Part shown: one piece after another, positions 46,917 through 54,837 of the stretch | Position numbering within the stretch: position 1 is the stretch's first letter | Layout of the letters: every line of letters starts with the position of its first letter | Assembly: GCF_900108855.1 (NCBI RefSeq) | Contig: NZ_FNXY01000001.1 | Coordinates: 496,001-560,000 of the forward strand | Source of the DNA: Dyadobacter koreensis | GTDB taxonomy: Bacteria > Bacteroidota > Bacteroidia > Cytophagales > Spirosomataceae | Length of the DNA: 64,000 bases | Direction of reading: 5' to 3' | Made by a program: the position numbers and the translations under genes | Notes under the pieces: generated by a model | Seen by the model: only the letters and a program-made list of their open reading frames with translations | Database searches by the model: none | What the model was told of the DNA's origin: nothing

Positions 46917-49900
46917 TTAAAACTTAATGTTAATACCTACGGTGTATGTTTTCATGATCGGATAAAAGATGCCTCCCGTATCGCGCTGCTCAGGATCAAA
47001 GCCGGGAAAGAAATTGCTCCATGTCACAAGATTCTGAGCACTCAGGTAAATTCTTGCCGACTTGACTTTCACCTTTTCGGTGAGCGTTTTCGGTAAGGTA
47101 TAACCCAGCACCAAGTTTTTAATTCTTAAATAAGCGGCGGATCTGACCCAGTAGGAAGAGGCCACATAGTTGTTTGGAATACTGCTGGCCGTCAGGCGAG
47201 GATAAGCTGCTGCGGTATTTTGTGGCGTCCAGAAATCCTGCTGGTATTTAAACATGGACCCTTGAAAATCCGATGAATAAAAGGGCTGCGATCCGGTCCC
47301 TGACAGGTAATTGTCTTTTTTGCCAACACCCTGAAAAAAAGCCGTAAGATCAAAACCTTTATACTGGGCCGCAAGATTAAAGCTGTATTCATAGCGCGGG
47401 AAATAATTTCCAAGAATCGTGCGGTCGTAACTATCAATTTTGTTGTCGGCAACACCGTCAGGGCCGCTGATATCTTTATAGCGAATGTCCCCCGGGGCAG
47501 TATTTCCGTACTGGAATGGCGCGTTTTTCACTTCTTCTGCCGTCTGAAATAACCCATCAGCCTGGTATCCGTAGTAAGAATCCAACGCATATCCCTCCTG
47601 TTGTATTCTGGCCCCGTTAATAATGGGCGTGCCGCCATTTTTGAGTACTTTGTTTTTTACATCTGATAGGTTGAACTGTAGCTGATAGCTGAAATCACTG
47701 ATCTTGTCTTTCCAGCCCACGGCAAGTTCCCATCCTTTATTGCGCATGGAACCTGTATTCACAAAAGGCGAGGCCAGGCCCACATAACCAGGAATCGGCA
47801 CCAGCTGAAGCATATCAGAAATATCGCGTTGAAAATAATCCGCAGTAACCGACAACCGGTTTTTGAGCAGTCCGAAATCAGCGCCGATATCAAGAATTTT
47901 CGAGGATTCCCACCGAATGTTTGGATTGGCTGCCGTTGTGAGCGCATACCCCGCATTCACTACGTTGTTAAAATAATAGTTGTAGGCTGTTCCTGAATAA
48001 AATGTTGAATAACTCGGGTAATAATCCTGCACATCATTTCTGATCAAATTCTGATTTCCCAACGTTCCATAAGAAGCACGAAGCTTTGCATCGTTGATAA
48101 CAGCGTTGACCGCTGTCCAGAAATTTTCCTGCGAGATTCTCCACCCGGCTGATACAGATGGAAAAAGTTTCCACCAGTTTTCCTGCCTGAAACGCGAAGA
48201 AGCATCCATCCGCCCATTCACTTCCAGCAGATATTTCTCATTGTAATTATAATTCAGTCGTCCGTACGCCGATACCATCGCATACTTGCTGGCTCCTCCG
48301 CTGATGGTCTGACCGAGCGGATCTCCGCTGTCAAGGTAGGGTCTATCAGGGGAAAGAAGGTTTTGACGGAACGTGTTAACATTGGATGTGCTGAAATCCT
48401 CTGTGCTAAAACCGCCAAGAGCTGTAAAGTTATGTCTGCCAAAAGTTTTGTTATAAGTAAGCTGCGCCCGGAAAAGATTCTGTGTGTTTTCCGAATTGTT
48501 ATCTGAGAGCGAGTTCAGAGCCGGCCACGGGCGGGCTAAAACCAGGGTCTTGGTGGATGGATCCGCATTGTAGATCTTGTATTGATCCGTAAAATTCCGC
48601 CCGTGCGTGGTGTAATAGTTTGAACTGTATGTGGCAAGAATTTCCAGTCCTTCAAAAGGTTTATAGGTCAGTGCACCTTTGATGATTCTTGAATTGGTTA
48701 TAGCTCTGGAAAAACCGCCATCCTCGGCCTGCGCCGCAGGATTGGCATTCGACCAGCCTTCGCCCCATTCTCCGCTATCATACTTTCCCGGAACCGTAGC
48801 GGGCAACCCTAGCATCTGACGTATGATCGATTGGGGTGTAGATTGTCCCGGCCAAAGCCGGTTGGACTTGTTAAGAACCAGATCCATCGAAGCCGACAAC
48901 TTTTTGGTTATGGCAATGTCTGTGTTAAAGCGGAAATCCGATCGTTTGTAATTTGTGTTTGCAGTCAGACCATTTTGATCCATGAAGCTTCCCGAAGCGA
49001 ACACTTTAATGCGGTCAGAGCCGCCTGAAATATTCAGATTATGGTTTTGCATCATGCCGTTTGCGGTCAGAACCAATTTTTTCCAGTCGGTATTAAAAAG
49101 GCTAAAATTGTCCGGCCCGTTCTTCTCGTAGGCTGCGATCTGTCCTGTAAACGCAGCGGGCAGGCCACTGTTGAGCTGCGCGATGTCCCAGTATTTCATA
49201 TGCTCCAGAGCGTTTACTTTTTGGGGCAAGTCCGTTGGCGTCTGATTGGAGACATACGCGTTATAACTCACGTTTATCCCATTTGCCCCACGTTTACTGG
49301 TGATTAGAATAACCCCGTTTGCGGCGCGCGAACCGTATACAGCCGCGGCAGCGGCATCTTTCAACACAGAAATACTTTCAATGTTGTTTGGATCGATCGC
49401 ATCCAGGTTCATTTCAACGTTGTCGATCAGAACAAGTGGATTTTGCCCGGCATTAATAGAGCCGATACCCCGTATACGTATGGTTCCTGCATCGCCACCC
49501 GGAACACCGGATTGCTGCGTTATCGTAACACCCGGAGCTGCCCCCTGCAAAGCCAGTGAAGTCGAGGCAACTTGCCGGCTGGTTAATTTTTCACCATCAA
49601 TGACCGACACTGCACCTGTCAGGTTTACTTTTTTCTGTGTACCATACCCAACCACAACCAGCTCATTGAGGGTTTTGCTGTCAGAAACCATGGAAATGTT
49701 AAGCTCGCCGGCACCGTTAAAGGCGATCTGCTGGCTAACCATTCCCATAAATGAAAACACCACCGTTCCCGATGTTTGCGTTAAGGCCAGCTTGTAATTA
49801 CCTTCCGCGTCGGTTGTCGTACCGTTTGAAGTTCCTTTGATCAAAACGGTTACGCCCGGCAGGGTGCCGCCGGTACTTTCGGTCACTTTTCCTTTTAATT

Positions 49901-49997
49901 CCGGATTTTGTGCTATACAAAAATACGGCATAAAAATCGCCATCAGCGCAGCGAGCCACCAGCCCTTGCGTAGATTTTTCATTGTAAATTTCTGCAT
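46917..49997 (-). CDS. susC: SusC/RagA TonB-dependent outer-membrane transporter
   Basis: A 1026-residue outer-membrane receptor. A signal peptide (WWLAALMAIFMPYFCIAQ; the true start may be the ATG five codons in) is followed by a carboxypeptidase-like domain (LKGKVTESTGGTLPGVTVLIKGT). The plug follows with SDSKTLNELVVVGYGTQKK and NVESI-type segments, then a 22-strand barrel ending FDPEQRDTGGIFYPIMKTYTVGINIKF-like. It imports a glycan energised by TonB, with SusD as lid. The 110-base gap to the DUF4127 gene upstream may hold its own promoter. Confidence 0.93.
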   Translation of the reverse strand: MQKFTMKNLRKGWWLAALMAIFMPYFCIAQNPELKGKVTESTGGTLPGVTVLIKGTSNGTTTDAEGNYKLALTQTSGTVVFSFMGMVSQQIAFNGAGELNISMVSDSKTLNELVVVGYGTQKKVNLTGAVSVIDGEKLTSRQVASTSLALQGAAPGVTITQQSGVPGGDAGTIRIRGIGSINAGQNPLVLIDNVEMNLDAIDPNNIESISVLKDAAAAAVYGSRAANGVILITSKRGANGINVSYNAYVSNQTPTDLPQKVNALEHMKYWDIAQLNSGLPAAFTGQIAAYEKNGPDNFSLFNTDWKKLVLTANGMMQNHNLNISGGSDRIKVFASGSFMDQNGLTANTNYKRSDFRFNTDIAITKKLSASMDLVLNKSNRLWPGQSTPQSIIRQMLGLPATVPGKYDSGEWGEGWSNANPAAQAEDGGFSRAITNSRIIKGALTYKPFEGLEILATYSSNYYTTHGRNFTDQYKIYNADPSTKTLVLARPWPALNSLSDNNSENTQNLFRAQLTYNKTFGRHNFTALGGFSTEDFSTSNVNTFRQNLLSPDRPYLDSGDPLGQTISGGASKYAMVSAYGRLNYNYNEKYLLEVNGRMDASSRFRQENWWKLFPSVSAGWRISQENFWTAVNAVINDAKLRASYGTLGNQNLIRNDVQDYYPSYSTFYSGTAYNYYFNNVVNAGYALTTAANPNIRWESSKILDIGADFGLLKNRLSVTADYFQRDISDMLQLVPIPGYVGLASPFVNTGSMRNKGWELAVGWKDKISDFSYQLQFNLSDVKNKVLKNGGTPIINGARIQQEGYALDSYYGYQADGLFQTAEEVKNAPFQYGNTAPGDIRYKDISGPDGVADNKIDSYDRTILGNYFPRYEYSFNLAAQYKGFDLTAFFQGVGKKDNYLSGTGSQPFYSSDFQGSMFKYQQDFWTPQNTAAAYPRLTASSIPNNYVASSYWVRSAAYLRIKNLVLGYTLPKTLTEKVKVKSARIYLSAQNLVTWSNFFPGFDPEQRDTGGIFYPIMKTYTVGINIKF

Positions 49998-50107
49998 TGG
50001 TTAAATGATTGGGGGTTTAATTGGACATAGTTTTCCCTACCGGCTCAGGGCCGGAAAGGGTACTGGACATTGAAGCATTTGTTTTTAGGGGTTTAGAAAT
50101 AGTCAGC

Positions 50108-51724
50108 TCACTGTGTTGATTGGCAACTTATATCAAAATCAATATCTGCCTCGAAAGTGCGGTTCCATGGCAGCGAAAAGGTCAAATTTACAGGTTTGAT
50201 GCATGTCACATTTTTTTGCAGTTTCTGATCTGCCACCGAGTAAGTATCCAGAAAACTACGCATATACGCTTGCAGTAAATTCAGACAATAGTTTTCTACT
50301 TTTTTAGTATCCTGAACGCTCATCAGTGTAGCGCTTGGCAATTTTTTCCCGGCGGATAAATACGTGTTGGCCTTTGCCCGGACTAGATTGTGATAATAGT
50401 AATCGTCTATCACGCGGTTAATCATAAACCAGTTTTGAGCCGTCCATATCCGGTTTGCTATAGCTTTGTTTTTCAAAAATTTCGATTCAGCCAGTGTAAA
50501 AATAACCCCATGCGGCAAGGCTGTTCCGATGGTATTGCCGGCTGTATTCCAGGAAGCATATCCACTGAGCGCTGCAAAAATATGCCGTTGTTGCAGCGCA
50601 TTTGTAAAGAGCGAATCCCCACCCTGAACATCACCAACAGGATCCACATCAGCCACAATTACCCTTTTGCCCGCTGTCAGTTTACTTTCAATCTCCGCAG
50701 CAAATCTTTGGGCTACCGCAGGCTCGCGCCTGGAAGCGAATACGTAGAATAAAATATCGGCACTATCTTCCTTTTGAACCTGTTCAGATCCGGCCGCTGC
50801 AATATGGTGGCTAACGGTCTGAGACAGAATCCGGTCTTCAAAGGGCATTACCGAATTTTTCAGTTTTTCGGAGGAATAAAACGCCTTTATTTTTGGTTTA
50901 AAATCGTGCTGCTGGTTTAATGCTCTGGCCAGCAGCAGCATCGAAACTTCGTCCGCTCCGGGCTGCACAGCAATTTTATCTTGCAACTTTAAGCGCTCAC
51001 GGGTTTGGATCAAATTTTCCCGGTCGATCAGATGAACGCCTTTGGCAGATGCATCATCCTGCGATAATATCAGATAGTCGATCAGTCCGTCCTTTACATA
51101 ATCAATGGCTTTCAAATTGGTTTTGTAATTTCTCTGTCTTGCTCTTTTGTAATCTGCCAGCACCTGGGCAGGAATATCCTGTTCCAGTTTTTTAACCGCT
51201 GCGCTGGTTGCTTGCTGGGTGTCCGGCGAAATTTTTGCCCATCTTGCCAGCTTTTCGCGGTAGGCTTCGTTTTTCCCGTCAGCGCTTGGAGCCAGGCGCA
51301 TAATTACGCTTTGTCCGTAAATTCGAATGCCGGGTGCTTTTTTTCTTATATTCCTTAAAATCTCAATTCTTGAAAGCGCCTGATCTGATTCAATCAGAAA
51401 TTTGCGCGAAGCCACAAGGCCTCCGTAGGCAATCATGTCCAGCACAATGATGGCAGCATCGAAGGATTGAAGATCCTGTTGTAAAATCCATTCGTTAATT
51501 TTTTCAGATTTACCAGGCTGCTCAAAGTTACCAAGCAGCTCCAAGGGAGGCGAAACAATCTGCGCATCGCCGATCAGGCCCATTTTCTCAGTAAGTTTCA
51601 GACAGGGAGGACGTGCGTCCAGAGGAATAAGCAGTATCCTCGAACTAAGTCCTGATTTTTGCTGCGCAAAACTCAAACTGGCGCAAGCTGCCACAATAAG
51701 CACCGCAATCAGGTATTTTTTCAT
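50108..51724 (-). CDS. DUF4127 family protein
   Basis: A 538-residue exported protein (signal: KKYLIAVLIVAACASLSFA). The domain is clear from SSRILLIPLDARPPCLKLTEKMG and IIVLDMIAYGGLVASRK, IYGQSVIMRLAPSADG, DYLILSQDDASAKG and QPGADEVSMLLLARALN. No enzyme activity has been established for the family as far as I know; a periplasmic carbohydrate or peptidase role is only guesswork. It overlaps the MFS gene by 4 bases, so the two are co-translated. Confidence 0.85.
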   Translation of the reverse strand: MKKYLIAVLIVAACASLSFAQQKSGLSSRILLIPLDARPPCLKLTEKMGLIGDAQIVSPPLELLGNFEQPGKSEKINEWILQQDLQSFDAAIIVLDMIAYGGLVASRKFLIESDQALSRIEILRNIRKKAPGIRIYGQSVIMRLAPSADGKNEAYREKLARWAKISPDTQQATSAAVKKLEQDIPAQVLADYKRARQRNYKTNLKAIDYVKDGLIDYLILSQDDASAKGVHLIDRENLIQTRERLKLQDKIAVQPGADEVSMLLLARALNQQHDFKPKIKAFYSSEKLKNSVMPFEDRILSQTVSHHIAAAGSEQVQKEDSADILFYVFASRREPAVAQRFAAEIESKLTAGKRVIVADVDPVGDVQGGDSLFTNALQQRHIFAALSGYASWNTAGNTIGTALPHGVIFTLAESKFLKNKAIANRIWTAQNWFMINRVIDDYYYHNLVRAKANTYLSAGKKLPSATLMSVQDTKKVENYCLNLLQAYMRSFLDTYSVADQKLQKNVTCIKPVNLTFSLPWNRTFEADIDFDISCQSTQ

Positions 51725-52971
51725 AACGTGCTAAATTTTGACTTATAACCGTTAAGTCCGTAGAAAAGAATATAACCATAACATCCGACCGGCAGCATAA
51801 ACGCAATTTTCCAGCTTGTGTGGTCTATCAGCAACCCCTGCCCAAAAGAAATGACCGCACCTCCTGCGATCGCTGTGGACAAAAGCCCGGAGGCCTGCGT
51901 GGTGTATTTACCTAAACCGTTGACGGCCAAAGAAAAGATGATAGCGAACATAATCGAGTTACAAAGCCCGACACAAATCATTGTCCAGACTGCCAGATTG
52001 CCCGCAGAATTTAAGGAAACCAGCATTAAGAAGATCGCAACAGCAGCACAGAAACTCAGAACGTAGCTGGCTTTAATCGATTTTAGCAGCACTGCCCCGA
52101 TTAGTCTCCCCACAAGCATGGCCCCCCAATAAAAGGCCACGTAATTATTGGCTTCACTTTCTGTGATTTTTAAAAGTTCAGCGATGTAATTGGTCAGAAA
52201 AGTCCCTACAGAAACCTCGGCACCCACATAGACAAACAATCCGATTATACCGAAATTTAGATTTCGGAACGAAAAAATGCCTGTACCGGATTCTTGATTT
52301 GATTCGGTTATCCGCTGATAAGATTTGATTACAGGTAAAGACAAACGGCTCACAATAAACGCTATAATAAGCAAGGCCGCGCCGATTCCAAGATAGGGAA
52401 AGCGAACAGCTTCACTTGAAGCCTGTGCATTTTCAAGGGGCGCCAGAATAAAATAGGCTCCAAAAAGCGGAGCGGTAGTCGTTCCAATCGAGCCAACGCC
52501 CTGAATTAATGTAAGTCTGGAAGATGCCGTTTTTGCCGGCCCCAGAATCGTGATGTACGGATTGGCTGCAACCTGCAAAAGCACAATGCCGATAGCGACA
52601 ATAAATAAGGCGGCCAGAAACAGCGAATACTGGTGCATGAGCGATGCAGGAAAAAATAACAGCGCGCCTAGCGCAGCAATTGAAAATCCCAACACCATTC
52701 CTTTTTTATAACCCACTTTTTCAACGACTCTGCCAGCCGGTATGGAAGCAACTGCGTAGGTCAAAAAAAAGTAAAACTGTACTAGTGATGATTCAGAATA
52801 GCTCAACGTAAAGCCTCTTTTGAAAAACGGCACAAGCGTATCGTTCAGACAGGTAATAAATCCCATCATAAAATAAAGCACGGCCAGGGTCAATAAAGCA
52901 GGCGTATAATTTTGCCTTTCGCCCCCGGCCGGCCCGGCTACCGAAACAGTATTTACAGGAATTGCGGCCAT
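51721..52971 (-). CDS. FucP/GluP-type sugar:H+ symporter (MFS)
   Basis: A 416-residue transporter with twelve expected helices. It begins LAVLYFMMGFITCLNDTLVPFFKRGFTLS, where the N-D-x-L-x-P motif marks the fucose/glucose-galactose symporter family. ANPYITILGPAKTASSRLTLIQGVGSIGT is the other signature. It would carry a monosaccharide into the cytoplasm. It overlaps the DUF4127 gene and follows the epimerase gene by one base. Confidence 0.88.
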   Translation of the reverse strand: MAAIPVNTVSVAGPAGGERQNYTPALLTLAVLYFMMGFITCLNDTLVPFFKRGFTLSYSESSLVQFYFFLTYAVASIPAGRVVEKVGYKKGMVLGFSIAALGALLFFPASLMHQYSLFLAALFIVAIGIVLLQVAANPYITILGPAKTASSRLTLIQGVGSIGTTTAPLFGAYFILAPLENAQASSEAVRFPYLGIGAALLIIAFIVSRLSLPVIKSYQRITESNQESGTGIFSFRNLNFGIIGLFVYVGAEVSVGTFLTNYIAELLKITESEANNYVAFYWGAMLVGRLIGAVLLKSIKASYVLSFCAAVAIFLMLVSLNSAGNLAVWTMICVGLCNSIMFAIIFSLAVNGLGKYTTQASGLLSTAIAGGAVISFGQGLLIDHTSWKIAFMLPVGCYGYILFYGLNGYKSKFSTL

Positions 52972-52972
52972 G

Positions 52973-54163
52973 TTAGTGATATTGAATTGACGATTTTTTT
53001 GCTAAAATAGCTTCCAAAGTTTTCCAGCATTGATATAAACCCCGCGGGACATGAAAACAGCCCTTCCATTTGCCGCCCTTCAAAGGTAACAATACTTCGC
53101 CCTGCCGGTTAAGGTAACCAAACCATTCAGGGTTTTTCTTGTCGGCAAAGTGATCCCAGCTATAAGCGTGCACCTTTTCAAACCAGCTCCAGCATCTTTC
53201 ATCGCCTGTATGCAAATAACCCTTCAAAAGACTGATCAAGGTTTCCATGTGCACCCACCACAATTTCTGATCCCATTCCAGCTGCTGCGGCGGAAAGCCC
53301 TTAATATCCATAAAGTAGAATATGCCCCCATGTTTTTTATCCCAGCCAAAATCCAGGATTTGCAGGGTAATTTCCGTTGCTTTTTTTGCCAGATCCTGAT
53401 TGCCCGAACGCTGGGCAAGATCCATCAAAAACCACATCGCTTCTATTCCGTGACCGGGATTGATCAGTCTTCCTTCAAAAGTATCGGAAAATTCTCCGTC
53501 CGCAGTTACATTTTCAAGAATAAGTCCCAGATCCTTCCGGTAGAACTGATTCATGATCGTATCGATGCCATCCTGAATGGTCTGTTCAACCAATGCCTTC
53601 TCAAGCAGATGCTCGATTTCCAAAACCAGATTACACAGGATCATCGGGAGGGCAAATCCTTTTAAAGGCCTGCTGCCAGGAAAACTTTTATCATAGACAC
53701 CTTTGGGTGTATCTTTTCTTTGCAAAATTCTGTTGAACGTATCTGTTGCTATCTTCGCATGCCGGGGATCTTGGGTTGCCTTATAGAGCTGACCAAAGGC
53801 CATCGAGGCGAAACAATCTGAAAATATATTAAAAGGCTGCGTCAGCGCATTACCTTCCCTGCTCAATGAAAAATACCAATCCCCGCTTTGATCCCGTCCG
53901 TTTTTTTCAAGAAAAGCTGCCCCTTGCAGGGCAAAATCAAGCCACTGCTGTTTTTTTTCAACCTTGTTATAAAGCATTGCAAAACACCAGACCTGACGGC
54001 ACTGAAGCCAGACAAATTTGTCAGTATCAAAAACGCCGCCTTGTTCATCCAGACAGGTAAAATATCCACCGAACTGATGATCCCAGGAATTTTCAAGCCA
54101 GAACGGTATGACATTATCAAGAAGGGTGCCGCGGTACAGTTTCAGGTATTTTTCCGGTTGCAT
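52973..54163 (-). CDS. N-acylglucosamine 2-epimerase family (AGE/cellobiose epimerase)
   Basis: I start at the ATG at 54163 (MQPEKYLKLYRGTLLDNVIPFW); a longer frame adds 35 poor residues. The 396-residue (alpha/alpha)6 barrel keeps family active-site residues: the Arg in WLQCRQVWCFAML, the His in NPGHGIEAMWFL, and the His in WWVHMETLISLL. Enzymes of this family interconvert N-acylglucosamine/N-acylmannosamine, or epimerise mannose or cellobiose. Substrate is unclear. It is the first gene of the minus-strand sugar operon with the MFS one base downstream. Confidence 0.85.
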   Translation of the reverse strand: MQPEKYLKLYRGTLLDNVIPFWLENSWDHQFGGYFTCLDEQGGVFDTDKFVWLQCRQVWCFAMLYNKVEKKQQWLDFALQGAAFLEKNGRDQSGDWYFSLSREGNALTQPFNIFSDCFASMAFGQLYKATQDPRHAKIATDTFNRILQRKDTPKGVYDKSFPGSRPLKGFALPMILCNLVLEIEHLLEKALVEQTIQDGIDTIMNQFYRKDLGLILENVTADGEFSDTFEGRLINPGHGIEAMWFLMDLAQRSGNQDLAKKATEITLQILDFGWDKKHGGIFYFMDIKGFPPQQLEWDQKLWWVHMETLISLLKGYLHTGDERCWSWFEKVHAYSWDHFADKKNPEWFGYLNRQGEVLLPLKGGKWKGCFHVPRGLYQCWKTLEAILAKKSSIQYH

Positions 54164-54837
54164 TATTTTATAATTTATATGTAAGATCAAAAAGTCAGTA
54201 GCCAAGATTGCAGTTCTGTGGCTCGCTGGAATTATGTCCGGCAGCAGAAGTGCATACTGACTGGTCACTTCACCCGCCGCTGTCTAATCCGGGAAGTCCG
54301 CCTATGGCAAACTACTTAATTATTTATATTATTTTGTATACTTCAAAATAACAATATAATTATTAAGTATGCAATACTTAATACCAAAAAATATTTTATA
54401 ATTTTTACTTGACTGTCCGCAGCGCCGCTTGCCTTACAAATAAAGCCTGCTAGGCCGCGATCAATCCACCGGTATTCCCTGCTAAATGGGTCCGGTTACG
54501 GGACATAAAGGCTTAGAACCCTTCGTGCAAAAGATGAGCAGTTGAAGGTGTAAGGGCGCTCAGCAGTAGTTAGCTCAGAATAAAATCCTTAAATAGCAGT
54601 CACGGCCGGCCGACCAGTTTTAACAACCCAGCACCCAGGTCAGCGCAAAGCAGACCAGCGATTATAATAAGAGGCAATGACAGCCTGGTTAGTGAGAAAA
54701 AAAATCGAAAGCCTACTAATCTAAAAAGCAACCAGATGCGAAGTGCCCCTAATCTGCATCAGCGCTTCTGGTGCTGTACTTGTAATTTTGCAACATATAT
54801 GCGGCCTACCATCCTATTTGCTGGCTACCAACCAGGA
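54164..54837. other. Intergenic region with operator-like palindrome
   Basis: About 670 bases with no supported gene. It contains AT-rich promoter DNA around 54310-54420 for the downstream AGE operon, an inverted repeat at 54361-54383, and weak hairpins near 54738 and 54768 that may end the PQQ-dehydrogenase transcript. Confidence 0.4.
54361..54383 (-). promoter_or_regulatory. Palindrome upstream of the AGE operon (candidate ROK operator)
   Basis: Perfect 10-base arms TATTAAGTAT / ATACTTAATA with a 3-base centre, about 200 bases before the first gene of the operon. Symmetry and length fit a dimeric repressor site such as ROK proteins use. Confidence 0.45.

Noticed and set aside
49300..49797. 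165-codon + strand frame within susC
   Set aside because: Antisense to the SusC plug domain, whose motifs are clear.
42094..54163. Sialic acid (nan) utilisation assignment for the AGE operon
   Set aside because: An AGE-family enzyme, MFS and SusCD are present, but no NanA lyase, sialidase or esterase is seen, so the substrate is left open.
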